The position numbers and the translations under genes are program-made. Shown here one piece after another: positions 53,781 through 63,686 of a DNA stretch of 64,000 nt; position 1 is the stretch's first letter, and the number at the start of each line of letters is the position of its first letter. Below the pieces are notes generated by a model that was not told the DNA's origin, searched no databases, and was given only the letters and a program-made list of their open reading frames with translations. The DNA is taken from contig JBMOKT010000025.1 of assembly GCA_049323895.1 (NCBI GenBank), positions 1-64,000 of the forward strand. The letters are read 5' to 3'. Source of the stretch: JBMOKT01 sp049323895 (GTDB lineage Bacteria > Bacillota > Peptococcia > Peptococcales > BICA1-8).

Positions 53781-54451
53781 TTATTTTTGGATCTGTATCA
53801 GCAGCAGAGGATGGTGCAGGTCATCAAACACATCTGCTAAACATTTCAGCCATTGGCTTTCCCAGACCATTACGCTGGATACCTTCTCACTACAACTGTC
53901 ACCAATTGGCCAGAACTGAGATTGTTTTAGATTTTGCACTAAACCCGGGGAAAACTGGCTGCCACAGCAATTCTGGATTTCCGAAAAAACTTCTAATGGA
54001 GAAAGAACTGCACGGTAAGTACGGTTACTGATCATGGCATCCATAGCATCCGCCAAGGAGATAATTTGGGCAAGAAAAGGTATGTTTTCCCCGGTCAACC
54101 CAAGGTACCCATTACCATCCCAGTATTCATGGTGGTAAAGGACTATCTCCTGCAGTTCTTTGGGAAAACCCTCTTTCTCTAATATTTGCGCTCCTATCAC
54201 CGTATGCAATTTGATTATTTCCTTTTCCTCTTTGGTTAAGGTGCCTTGCTTATACAATACAGATTTGGCTATAGAGGTTTTGCCTAAATCGTGAAGAATG
54301 GCACCATGGGTCAGCAGCTCCATTTGTTCGTGTATTTCTAATGAAACAGCAATCTGCAATGCAATATTGCAACTCCCAGTCTATGCACAAACAAAGCGGG
54401 ATCATACCGGAAAATATCTTTAATCAAGCCGTTGAATGCTGTGGTATCAAT
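53781..54451 (-). pseudogene. HD-GYP domain gene with broken 5' end
   Basis: The open frame from ATG 54359 covers an HD-GYP domain with GAILHDLGKTSIAK and HHEYWDGNGYLGL, where the usual GYP is GYL. Just before it, another frame reads IFRYDPALFVHRLGVAIL, which is the normal lead-in to such a domain. One extra base near 54360 breaks the join, and no good start is visible upstream although a GGAGGTGA site remains near 54490. It is probably a decayed phosphodiesterase; a shortened, freshly started protein from 54359 cannot be excluded. Confidence 0.65.
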
Positions 54452-54587
54452 CAGATTTATACCCTCTTAAAATGCCTGATGTGCCGCTAAATCACCTCCA
54501 TATATGTAAATCCGGAACAGCCTTCTTTATAACAGGCTGATTTGGCATTACTATCATAATCCAGCCTTACTAACAGGCTTGTTCTAA

Positions 54588-54863
54588 TCAAGGCATAAGT
54601 ATTTGTTTTAGTTTTTTTCCTGGGACAAAAACCGGCACTTCTTTTGCCAAAATCTCTATCAGTTCTCCCGTCATAGGGTTCCTTCCAGCCCTGGCAGCCC
54701 GGCTCCGAACCTTAAAGGTGCCAAAGCCTACAAGCCGTATTTCATTTCTTTCTTTCATAGCTTCCGATATGACCTCTGTAAATGCATTGATAATTCTGGT
54801 TGTATCCTTTTGAGTCATACCCGTTTTTTCTGCCACGGCAGCCACTAAATCGCTCTTGTTCAT
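54588..54863 (-). CDS. hup: HU-family DNA-binding protein
   Basis: A 91-residue HU protein. It starts MNKSDLVAAVAEKTGMTQKD and has the conserved GFGTFKVRSRAARAGRNPMT with the DNA-binding arm. It bends and packs DNA as a dimer. The unusual point is its leader: a cyclic-di-GMP-I riboswitch with terminator lies upstream on the same strand with only a short, broken ORF between them, so HU level may follow cyclic di-GMP. A GGAGG site precedes the start. Confidence 0.92.
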   Translation of the reverse strand: MNKSDLVAAVAEKTGMTQKDTTRIINAFTEVISEAMKERNEIRLVGFGTFKVRSRAARAGRNPMTGELIEILAKEVPVFVPGKKLKQILMP

Positions 54864-55007
54864 CCTTTAAATTCCTCCATTTTGTTTATTTTAGAAATTA
54901 ATTTCACTACCAAATCTACCTCTTCCTGAAGCAATTTAATATTTTTACTATTAAAGACTGACTTTGAGAATGATCTTTTGTATTTCGGATAGTTTCTTCA
55001 CTACCAC
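54860..55007 (-). pseudogene. Small leucine-rich ORF with a one-base shift
   Basis: From GTG at 55007, with GGTGGGTGA upstream, the minus strand reads VVVKKLSEIQKIILKVSL and stops at 54951. Shifting one base at the T-run continues NSKNIKLLQEEVDLVVKLIS and KINKMEEFKG, ending across the HU start (GGATGA). The joined product of about 48 residues looks like an amphipathic helix. It may be a decayed small adaptor peptide; I do not recognise a family. Confidence 0.35.
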
Positions 55008-55057
55008 CTCTGTATCACCCACCTTAAGAAAAAATAACCATGGGAGATCAATAAATA

Positions 55058-55107
55058 TAATAATAAATAAAAACCCTTTACCAGAGATACTTAGTCCCGG
55101 TTAGGGT
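55058..55107 (-). terminator. Expression-platform terminator of riboswitch 2
   Basis: On the minus strand ACCCTaACC pairs with GGTaaAGGGT and is followed by TTTTTATTTATT, directly downstream of the aptamer. Confidence 0.72.
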
Positions 55108-55117
55108 CTGTTTGAAG

Positions 55118-55203
55118 TCCTCCGGCAACCTGGCGATCGTGGCAGTGCATTTCCCGCTTTAGACCCATGGCTTTGCGTCACACCCTTTCGAATGCTTTGC
55201 CTT
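55118..55203 (-). ncRNA. Cyclic-di-GMP-I (GEMM-I) riboswitch 2
   Basis: The minus strand reads GCAAAGCATTCGAAAGGGTG, then TGACGCAAAGCCATGGGTCTAAAG and a stem ending CGCCAGGTTGCCGGAGG. The aptamer core is nearly identical to riboswitch 1. It lies about 255 bases before the HU gene. Confidence 0.92.
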
Positions 55204-55331
55204 TTTCTTAAATTTTCATAAATACGAGTTTTTTTATTAAGTACAAGATTAATCCACTGGTAATATTGTCATATTATGTCACAAATTTTCTTTTAATGTA
55301 TTTTAACACTATTTACCATCCAATTCAATAG

Positions 55332-55380
55332 TTTTTTGGACCTGTAGTTTGGTAGAGTACTCACATTTTGGACCTTCAGT
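55332..55380. promoter_or_regulatory. TTTTGGAC-type motif, copies 2 and 3
   Basis: TTTTTTGGACCTGTAGT (55332-55348) and CATTTTGGACCTTCAGT (55364-55380) are repeated 32 bases apart before the second XRE gene and match the motif at 53205. Confidence 0.5.
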
Positions 55381-55430
55381 TAATGGCAATTGTTCAATCT
55401 CCCTTTATAATAAAAGTGGAGGTGACAGAA

Positions 55431-55772
55431 ATGCTAAAAATTCGACAAATAGTAGGACAAAATATTCGCACCCTTCGTCTAAAAAGCAATATTACCCAAG
55501 TAGAACTAGCTAAACTTGTCGGTGTAAGTGGTTCATATATAGGTTATCTGGAAAGAGGCAAAAAAAATCCCTCGTTAGATTTGTTGACCAAAATCGCTGA
55601 AGGCCTAAATGTCAGTCCTGATATGTTGCTGATCTCCCCTGATGATAAAAAAAATCTTGAGATTAACAAACTTAAGACTATTTTATCAGATAAGGGATCA
55701 GCAGCAATACAATTTATTAATGAAGTGGTTCTGGCGTATTTTAAATCTTTAGATAGGAAGGACTCTAAATAA
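55431..55772 (+). CDS. XRE-family regulator, paralogue 2
   Basis: A 113-residue paralogue of the protein at 53281. It starts MLKIRQIVGQNIRTLRLKSN and keeps SGSYIGYLERGKKNPS and the helical tail with AAIQFINEVVLAYFKSLDRK. The ATG at 55431 has GTGGAGGTGA upstream, so the longer in-frame start at 55368 is rejected. It is divergent from riboswitch 2, in the same geometry as its paralogue. Confidence 0.88.
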   Translation: MLKIRQIVGQNIRTLRLKSNITQVELAKLVGVSGSYIGYLERGKKNPSLDLLTKIAEGLNVSPDMLLISPDDKKNLEINKLKTILSDKGSAAIQFINEVVLAYFKSLDRKDSK

Positions 55773-55800
55773 AGAAAGCGCAATACATGCTTTCTTTATT
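55771..55800 (+). terminator. Intrinsic terminator of XRE paralogue 2
   Basis: AAAGAAAGC/GCTTTCTTT with a nine-base loop, followed by ATTTGTATC, lies directly after the stop codon. Confidence 0.8.
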
Positions 55801-56116
55801 TGTATCTTATTGGTTAGAACTGAGGTGGCGTTTTTTCCGTCTAAACAAAAAACTCTGATTACATGGCCATTATGGTTTTCTATATCAAAATTTTCATATT
55901 AACAGCACGCACTGAAATTGATGACCGAGTAAAATGCCTTGACTTAGTAGCATTAATCAAACCTTATTTCTGGTGTTAGTCTGGTGTTAACGCTCAATGG
56001 TGCTGCCTCCAGCATATTTCAAAAAGTGGCAGTAACTTGAACCAAATCAAGTATCTTTTACTCGGGAAAGTTTAGACAATGCAATTCAGCTTGCACCAGC
56101 ATCTAATTTGGAATTG
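55801..56116. other. Intergenic stretch without recognisable features
   Basis: I see no gene, repeat or strong hairpin in this AT-rich stretch between the XRE terminator and a short gene remnant. Confidence 0.4.
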
Positions 56117-56230
56117 TCAAGAAAATTCATCATACTCCCAAGACATAGGCTCAATTACTTTTTTAATTACACAATCCCTGGGCTGAAAATCATCGGTCTT
56201 TCTTTCAAAGACAGCTTTGGTTTTTAACAC
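56117..56230 (-). pseudogene. Short mobile-element gene remnant (DUF6329-like)
   Basis: A perfect site AGGAGGTAAGG precedes GTG at 56230, giving 37 codons: MLKTKAVFERKTDDFQPRDC and VIKKVIEPMSWEYDEFS, then stop. The opening resembles small DUF6329-type proteins of conjugative elements, which are longer, so this is likely a truncated copy. Family assignment is from memory and weak. Confidence 0.4.
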
Positions 56231-56263
56231 TTTTCCTTACCTCCTTTTGGCTTTTTGTGAAAC

Positions 56264-56291
56264 AAAAAAAGCCATCTCTTTCGAGATGACT
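56264..56291 (-). terminator. Intrinsic terminator of the cyd operon
   Basis: On the minus strand AGTCATCTC-GAAA-GAGATGGCT forms a nine-bp stem followed by seven T. It closes the transcript running through cydC. Confidence 0.88.
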
Positions 56292-56314
56292 CTGTTTCCG
56301 TATTATTCTGTAAG

Positions 56315-56551
56315 CTACATACCCTGAATAAAATCTGATAAGCCTTTGCGTTCCTGCTTCACACCATTGGCGAGAGCCAGCGCTTTTTGCCATGTATTTT
56401 CCGTTTCATATTTGAAAAACTCATAAAGAGGATTTATTTCTGTAGAGGGTAATAAAACCGTCGCCGTGGTCAATGACCAGATGATATCTGGACTATACCC
56501 CATAGAGAAAACTAAAGTTCTTGGTTTAAAACCTGCCTTTGCAAATTCCAC
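56315..56551 (-). CDS. Hypothetical 78-aa ORF after cydC
   Basis: An open frame starting inside the end of cydC (40-base overlap) and ending 24 bases before the cyd terminator. The part after the overlap contains MGYSPDIIWSLTTATVLL and FFKYETENTWQKALALANGV, which looks protein-like, but I recognise no family. No ribosome site precedes the ATG at 56551 or the internal ATG at 56503. It may be the C-terminal piece of a lost gene fused to the operon end. Confidence 0.35.
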   Translation of the reverse strand: MEFAKAGFKPRTLVFSMGYSPDIIWSLTTATVLLPSTEINPLYEFFKYETENTWQKALALANGVKQERKGLSDFIQGM

Positions 56552-58254
56552 ATTTGAAAGTAACGCCCTCTCTTTAATAGCAATTCTTCATGTTTTCCCT
56601 GCTCCACCACTTTTCCTTGGTCTAAAACTAAAATTCTGTCCATATTGTTAAGCCCAGTTAAACGATGGGTAACCACTAATGTGGTTTTAGCTTGAGCTAA
56701 AAGCATAATTTCCTCCATCAGTTCTTTCTCGGTTACCGCATCTAATCCTACGGTAGCCTCATCCAGTATTAAGATTGGTGCATCTTTTAAAAGCACTCTG
56801 GCCACAGCCAGACGCTGTCTCTGACCTCCGGAAAGTTTAAATCCCCCCATACCTACAGATGTTTCATAGCCATCAGGTAAACCTATAATAAACTCATGTA
56901 TTTTAGCCCTCCGGGCAGCCTCCATCATCTGCTCTTCGGTTGCTTTTGAATTGGCAAGCAGTAAATTTTCTCTGATTGTTGCATTAAATAAGTAAGTATC
57001 TTGGGTCACTACACCTACTAACCTGCGCAAATCCTGAGAATTATAAGATTTAATTTCCTGTCCGTTTATGCCGATATATCCCTCTTCATAGTCCCAAAAC
57101 CTTAGCAGTAAATTAATCAGGGTGCTTTTGCCGGAACCACTGGGACCTACGAGAGCCAACCTTTCTCCCCCCGGCACTTCAAAATTCAGACCGTTTAAAA
57201 TCCGGCGATCCTTTGGAGAATACCGGAAACAGAGACCATTGATAGTAATGGCGGGTCTTTCCGAATACGGCGGGCTGCTCTCGACAGTATCTATGACAAC
57301 AGGTTCCATGTTAACGATGTCCAAAAGCCTTCCTGCCGCCTTTAAACTTTCTTGGAAATACTGAAATACCAAAGGGGCAGGTTGTACGGCTTCAAAACCA
57401 GCCAGCACAGCTAAGGGCAGCATAGCCAGGTAAATACCATTCAGTTCATTACGGGCAACTAAGGGAATAGCCAGAACCAGGCTGAAGCACATAGCTAGAT
57501 TCATGCTCAGATTAACTAAGGCTGAAGAAAGGGCTTGGAAATTGGCTGTCTTGTCCTGTAGTTTTATTAATTTACTGCTTATCTCGTTTGTCTTAAACTG
57601 CTGTTCTTTATCCCTCCCAAAGGCAATTATCTCAGCCATACCCTGCATACTCTCGGCTAAAATTCCATTAAGCTCCCCTTTTGTTTCTGCTATCTTTCTT
57701 CCTGTATCTCTAATCAAGCCTTTTATTGCTGAAGGAATACCCACTCCTGCCAGGAGAAAGAAGAATGAAAAAACTATCGCCAGGGGCCAATAGAACCAGA
57801 GCAATAACAAAAACCCTGTCCCTAAAACCATAAAAAATACCAGTGAGGGGACTAAAACCCTCAGATAAAAAAACTTTAGGGTATCCACATCCCCCACTAT
57901 CCGGCTTAATAAATCTCCGCTCTGATAATGCATCAGCAGGGCAGGAGCCAAGGGCTCCAATTTACTGTAAAACCAAACCCGGATATTACTAAGAATGCGA
58001 AAAGTTACATCATGGGTTAAATATCGTTCTAAGTAGCGAAGAACCGCCCGGGAAATTCCAAAAAACCGCACCCCCACAACTAGAGTCAATAGGTCAAGTA
58101 CGGGAGGATGTAAAGCAGCACTGGAAATTAGTACAGCCGAAACCGCCAAAAGTCCTATATTACTGCCTACCGTCAAAAAGCCCAGCACAACACCTAAAAA
58201 AATCAGCTTCCGGTAAGGAACCAACAATTTCATTAGATTTAGAAAATTTATCAT
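56512..58254 (-). CDS. cydC: Thiol reductant ABC exporter subunit CydC
   Basis: A 580-residue half-transporter with six N-terminal membrane helices and a C-terminal ABC domain: Walker A GPSGSGKST, signature LSGGQRQRLAVAR, Walker B ILILDEATVGLD. With CydD it exports cysteine or glutathione, needed for assembly of cytochrome bd. The ATG at 58254 lies just past the cydD stop with GGAGG upstream; an in-frame start at 58278 would overlap cydD. Gene order cydA-B-D-C is classic. Confidence 0.93.
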   Translation of the reverse strand: MINFLNLMKLLVPYRKLIFLGVVLGFLTVGSNIGLLAVSAVLISSAALHPPVLDLLTLVVGVRFFGISRAVLRYLERYLTHDVTFRILSNIRVWFYSKLEPLAPALLMHYQSGDLLSRIVGDVDTLKFFYLRVLVPSLVFFMVLGTGFLLLLWFYWPLAIVFSFFFLLAGVGIPSAIKGLIRDTGRKIAETKGELNGILAESMQGMAEIIAFGRDKEQQFKTNEISSKLIKLQDKTANFQALSSALVNLSMNLAMCFSLVLAIPLVARNELNGIYLAMLPLAVLAGFEAVQPAPLVFQYFQESLKAAGRLLDIVNMEPVVIDTVESSPPYSERPAITINGLCFRYSPKDRRILNGLNFEVPGGERLALVGPSGSGKSTLINLLLRFWDYEEGYIGINGQEIKSYNSQDLRRLVGVVTQDTYLFNATIRENLLLANSKATEEQMMEAARRAKIHEFIIGLPDGYETSVGMGGFKLSGGQRQRLAVARVLLKDAPILILDEATVGLDAVTEKELMEEIMLLAQAKTTLVVTHRLTGLNNMDRILVLDQGKVVEQGKHEELLLKRGRYFQMWNLQRQVLNQEL

Positions 58255-58255
58255 C

Positions 58256-59980
58256 TTAGACCTCCAAAGCGGCAACAAGGGAATAATATACTCCCTTTTT
58301 TTTGCTCAATTCTTGGTGGCTGCCGGCTTCAACAATTTTCCCCTTATCTAAGACTAAAATCCGGTCCGATTTATAAACACTCCACAAATTATGGGCAATA
58401 ACCAATACACTGCGATTTTTCAACAAATTTCCCAAGGCCTCCTGTACCTCAGTTTCATTTTCAGGATCCAGCCCGGCAGTGGCTTCATCCAGGATTATCA
58501 GAGGAGCATTCTTCAAAAACGCTCTGGCAATGGCTAAGCGCTGGATCTGCCCCCCGCTTAAACCCGCTCCCCCTTCTCCAACCGATGTATCATAACCCTG
58601 GGGTAAATCCTCAATAAACCGGTGTGCATTAGCTAATTCTGCTGCTCTTTTAACCTCCTCCAATGAAGCAACAGGATTGGCTAAGCGAATATTGTCCAAT
58701 ATTGTACCTTGAAATAGGTAAGGTTTCTGGGGGACATAAGCTATCAAAGTGTATAAATCCTCTCTTCTGATTCTATTGAGCGGGATATCGTTTATAAGAA
58801 TTTGACCTCGGTCAGGCTCGGTAAAACCTAATAATAAGTTGGTTATCGTACTTTTTCCCCCACCACTGGGGCCTATCAAAGCTACTGTTTCCCCGTGGCA
58901 AATCTCGAAAGAAACCCCTTCCAGAGCACTTCTGGCACCTTGGTCATAGCAATAATAAACATTTTGAAAACTTATCTCTAATCGAGTAGCTTTAGGTGGC
59001 AAAAGCCTTTTTGCTTCACTTCCTGCCCATAAAGGCTCATCTAAAATCCGAAACATATCTAAAGCCGCACTGACGGCTGAAATCCCTGCATGATACTGGC
59101 TGCCTAAATTTCTTAAAGGCAAATAGAACTCCGGCGCTAAAAGAATAATAAAAAATGCCTCTTCAAAAGAAACCTTGCCGTAGACTAATCGTAAGCCTAG
59201 TGAAACCGCTACTATAGCAGTACTTAAGGTAGCTATCAATTCTAATGTTAAAGTCGAAAGAAATGCTATCCTTAAAACTTCCAATGTTGTTTTCCGAAAA
59301 CGATTGCTGACAAGAGAGATAATTTCTTTTTGAAACATTTCCCGACCAAATAGCTTTAATGTTGCAAGCCCCTTTAATACATCAAAAAAGTGAGCATTCA
59401 TCCTGTTTAGGACATCCCACTGTTTTTGAGTAACTGCTTCCGCCCATTTTCCTATCAGGATCATAAAAAGGGGAATTAAAGGTGCAGTACAAAGAAGAAT
59501 AAGTCCGGAAAGAATATCCAAAGGAAAAATAAATCCCAGTATTACCAGGGGGATAAGGGCAGCCAAAACAAGCTGGGGAAGGTATCGGGCAAAATAGGCT
59601 TCCAAAGCTTCAATGCCTTCACTTAAGAGATTGACAAGTTCTCCGGTTTGCCTGCCTTTGACATAAAGGGGTCCTAAGAGATACAGGTGGGCTAAAAGTT
59701 CCTTGCGCATCGAGAATTTTATACGGGCTGCGGCAAAATAGGCGGTCATTTCACTTATCCACAAAAAAACGGCCCTTATAATTATTACTCCTAAAAGGAT
59801 AAAAAGCAGGGGCCGGACCTGAACTAGATCCTGGCCCCCTAGAAACACATCATTTATGATTCGGGAGAAATAACCGGCCTGAAGGACAGTTAAAAAACCG
59901 GCAAATGTACTAATTATTATGGTTGATGCCAATAAAAATCTGGAACTCCCAGCCTCTTTTAAAAGCCGTTTATTGAGCAT
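58256..59980 (-). CDS. cydD: Thiol reductant ABC exporter subunit CydD
   Basis: A 574-residue half-transporter with six N-terminal helices and an ABC domain: Walker A GPSGGGKST, signature LSGGQIQRLAIARAF, Walker B LIILDEATAGLD. It pairs with CydC for export of thiols to the outside, supporting haem insertion into the bd oxidase. It follows cydB by 53 bases. Confidence 0.93.
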   Translation of the reverse strand: MLNKRLLKEAGSSRFLLASTIIISTFAGFLTVLQAGYFSRIINDVFLGGQDLVQVRPLLFILLGVIIIRAVFLWISEMTAYFAAARIKFSMRKELLAHLYLLGPLYVKGRQTGELVNLLSEGIEALEAYFARYLPQLVLAALIPLVILGFIFPLDILSGLILLCTAPLIPLFMILIGKWAEAVTQKQWDVLNRMNAHFFDVLKGLATLKLFGREMFQKEIISLVSNRFRKTTLEVLRIAFLSTLTLELIATLSTAIVAVSLGLRLVYGKVSFEEAFFIILLAPEFYLPLRNLGSQYHAGISAVSAALDMFRILDEPLWAGSEAKRLLPPKATRLEISFQNVYYCYDQGARSALEGVSFEICHGETVALIGPSGGGKSTITNLLLGFTEPDRGQILINDIPLNRIRREDLYTLIAYVPQKPYLFQGTILDNIRLANPVASLEEVKRAAELANAHRFIEDLPQGYDTSVGEGGAGLSGGQIQRLAIARAFLKNAPLIILDEATAGLDPENETEVQEALGNLLKNRSVLVIAHNLWSVYKSDRILVLDKGKIVEAGSHQELSKKKGVYYSLVAALEV

Positions 59981-60033
59981 AATTTTCCCCCAATCATTTT
60001 ACTAAAAGTGAACATTTCCTCTGAAACACACTG

Positions 60034-61025
60034 CTAATATTCAAGATTTTTAACATTTACCCTTTGCCGGAAAACCCAGTACGTCCAAGCCTGATATAAA
60101 AGAATCACCGGAACCAAGGTTAAAGCTATGATGGTCATAATCTTCAAAGTATACGGACTTGATGAAGCATTATAAATATTCAAACTCCATTCGGGATTAA
60201 GGCTGGAAACCATAACCCTGGGAAATAGTCCCCAAAATATACTTATGGTATAGAGGGCAATAGTCAACCCGGTAAATATAAATGATCTGCCATTTTTGCC
60301 TGCACGGAAAAATGTATATGCTAAAGTTAAAGTGATAACGGCAGTTATCTGTACTATTCCGGCGGCATTTTTAAACAAATCGGTTTGCAGATAGCTTAAG
60401 AGCACAAAGAGCAGAAAAACGGGAATGGTAATAACGGCTAATTTTACTGCTAATTTATTACTGCGCTCCAATAATGCGCCCTCTAATTTCAGGGAAAGAA
60501 ACAAATTGCCATGGAGCATAAATAAGAAGAGTACCGCTAATCCTCCCACTAAAGTATATGGTGATAAAAGGTCAAAAAAAGTTCCAACATATTCCATCCT
60601 GCTGTCAATAGGAACACCTTTAATCAGGTTAGCCATAGCAACTCCCCAGAGAAGAGCGGGCAACAAACTGCCAAAGAAGATCATCCAGTCCCATAAGCTG
60701 CGCCAGGTTAAGCTCTCGTCCTTGCTGCGGAATTCAAAGGCAATACCCCGGACAATCAACGCCGCCAAAATTAGAAAGAGGGCTAAATAAAAACCACTGA
60801 AAAGGGTGGCATACCAATTGGGAAAAGCAGCAAATAAAGCTCCCCCGGCGGTAAGCATCCAGACCTCGTTTCCGTCCCAAAAAGGACCGATGCTGTTTAT
60901 AATCAACCGCCGTTCAAGATCATCCCTTCCTAAAAACGGCAGCAGAATACCTACGCCATAATCAAATCCCTCTAAAAAATAGAAACCGATAAATAATACG
61001 CTAACCAGGATAAACCATAAAATAT

Positions 61026-61035
<10 letters not shown>
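60034..61035 (-). CDS. cydB: Cytochrome bd oxidase subunit II
   Basis: A 333-residue membrane protein with about eight to nine helices. The start MDLNILWFILVSVLFIGFYF and the conserved LEGFDYGVGILLPFL, then NSIGPFWDGNEVWMLTAGGA, are typical. It supports CydA, the haem-bearing quinol oxidase subunit. It overlaps cydA by ten bases. In an anaerobe the enzyme removes oxygen at very low concentration. Confidence 0.95.
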
Positions 61036-62411
<1,376 letters not shown>

Positions 62412-62486
62412 AAACTTAACCTCCCTTTAATTTTCCTGCCGGAAAAAAGTTTAAACTACTCCCTCCTTTCCCGGTTACTATCTAAC

Positions 62487-62536
62487 TATACCTTATCAGT
62501 ATACTTTACGTTATAGTATACCAATTTAGTATAGTA
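62487..62536. promoter_or_regulatory. Rrf2-type operator region of cydA
   Basis: Several GTATAC/TATAGT elements cluster here, including TATACCAATTTAGTATA at 62517-62533. The same 17-mer with one change occurs in the rubrerythrin promoter (63669-63685). It lies 80-125 bases upstream of cydA. Confidence 0.65.
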
Positions 62537-62578
62537 TAGGTGAAAAAAATAATATATTTTTAATAATATTCTTGATAA

Positions 62579-62992
62579 TTACCTTATATTTTTGGCAATC
62601 TCCCAAAAATTATATTTCGCCAATTGATTTACCAAACCATTTTGGATATCAAAGAGGGCCCGGTGAATAGCACATTGGCTAGACCAATTTTTACTGCAAT
62701 ATTGTGGACTAATCAGACAACGGTTAACAACAACCGGACCTTCAACCGCTTCGACAACATCCAGTAAAGTTATTTCCCGGGGCGTTTTATTTAAGCTGTA
62801 ACCGCCACCCACTCCACGGTGAGATTTGACAATCCCCGCTTTTATTAAGGATCGCATGATTTTTAGTAAGAAGCGCATAGGAATCTCTTCTTTTTCCGCT
62901 ATAAGCTGGGCATTGATAAACTCCTCAGAAGGAACTCTTGTTAGGTACAGGACGGCCCGAAAAGCATAATCTGTGGCTTGAGTAAGCTGCAT
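62579..62992 (-). CDS. Rrf2-family transcription regulator
   Basis: A 137-residue Rrf2 winged-helix protein. It starts MQLTQATDYAFRAVLYLTRV and has the wing SHRGVGGGYSLNKTP. Three cysteines (in RCLISPQYC and SQCAIHRAL, spacing C-x6-C-x7-C) sit where Fe-S Rrf2 sensors bind their cluster. It therefore probably senses oxygen, NO or iron. The ATG at 62992 follows AAGGAGA; an in-frame start at 63070 is not needed. It lies between cydA and rubrerythrin and its site appears in both promoters, so it likely controls them. Confidence 0.88.
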   Translation of the reverse strand: MQLTQATDYAFRAVLYLTRVPSEEFINAQLIAEKEEIPMRFLLKIMRSLIKAGIVKSHRGVGGGYSLNKTPREITLLDVVEAVEGPVVVNRCLISPQYCSKNWSSQCAIHRALFDIQNGLVNQLAKYNFWEIAKNIR

Positions 62993-63041
62993 TATGATTC
63001 TCCTTTTTGAATGTATACTGTAATGGTGCAATTTCATTTCC

Positions 63042-63070
63042 ACTATATTTGAAAAAAAAATATCCGTCAA
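63042..63070 (-). promoter_or_regulatory. Sigma-A promoter of the Rrf2 gene
   Basis: On the minus strand TTGACG (63070-63065), a 17-base spacer and TATAGT (63047-63042). A GTATAC element (63013-63018) lies just downstream, which suggests autoregulation. Confidence 0.65.
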
Positions 63071-63133
63071 GACCTAAAAAAGAGACACAATTGCTAAAAA
63101 TTTATGCCTCTTATCAAGTTAATATAAATGGAC

Positions 63134-63559
63134 TTATTTAAAATAACGCCCTAACAAACCTTTTAAAGCTTGCGCATGACGAGCTTCATCTTTAGCAGCT
63201 TCATCGAAAGCATCATGGACCTCATCCAGATTGTTTTCCTTGGCCACTTTAGCCGATTGCTTTTTCATCTGGTTAGATTTTTGTTCACCTTGTAAAGCCT
63301 TTTCTAAGTTTTCCTTAGTACTTATAGAAATCTCTCCATTTAATTCTCCAAAACGGGCAGCATGCAGAGCTTCTTCCCAGGCGATAGTTTTTAAAACTTC
63401 AGCAATTTCCGGATAGCCTTCCCTTTGAGCCTGACGGGCTACTGCCAAATACCAGCCTACTTCACTATTCTCACCATTAAAATTTGCTCTTACATCTTCT
63501 TCGACAGCGGTTCCTTTGGCTGCCCCAAGTTGATTTTCAGTTATTAAATTGAGTTCCAT
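63134..63559 (-). CDS. Rubrerythrin (diiron domain only)
   Basis: A 141-residue ferritin-like protein. The diiron ligands are in GENSEVGWYLAVARQAQ, AWEEALHAARFGE and AKDEARHAQALKG. The C-terminal rubredoxin-like CxxC domain of classic rubrerythrin is absent, so it needs an external electron donor. Such proteins reduce hydrogen peroxide in anaerobes. The ATG at 63559 has GAGGAGG upstream; the frame is open to 63595. Its promoter region shares a site with cydA. Confidence 0.88.
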   Translation of the reverse strand: MELNLITENQLGAAKGTAVEEDVRANFNGENSEVGWYLAVARQAQREGYPEIAEVLKTIAWEEALHAARFGELNGEISISTKENLEKALQGEQKSNQMKKQSAKVAKENNLDEVHDAFDEAAKDEARHAQALKGLLGRYFK

Positions 63560-63666
63560 AAAAATTTTCCTCCTCGAGTCTAATTTATTTTTCAAAAACT
63601 AGCCTGTGCATTTTAAAATTTAATATGTAAACCCAGAGTTTATTTATCCACTCCTTCCCTTAAAAT

Positions 63667-63685
63667 ATTATACTATATTGGTATA
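63667..63685. promoter_or_regulatory. Rubrerythrin promoter and Rrf2-type operator
   Basis: On the minus strand TATACCAATATAGTATA (63685-63669) runs into TATAAT, the probable -10. The operator matches the cydA site at 16 of 17 positions. Confidence 0.65.
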
Positions 63686-63686
63686 G

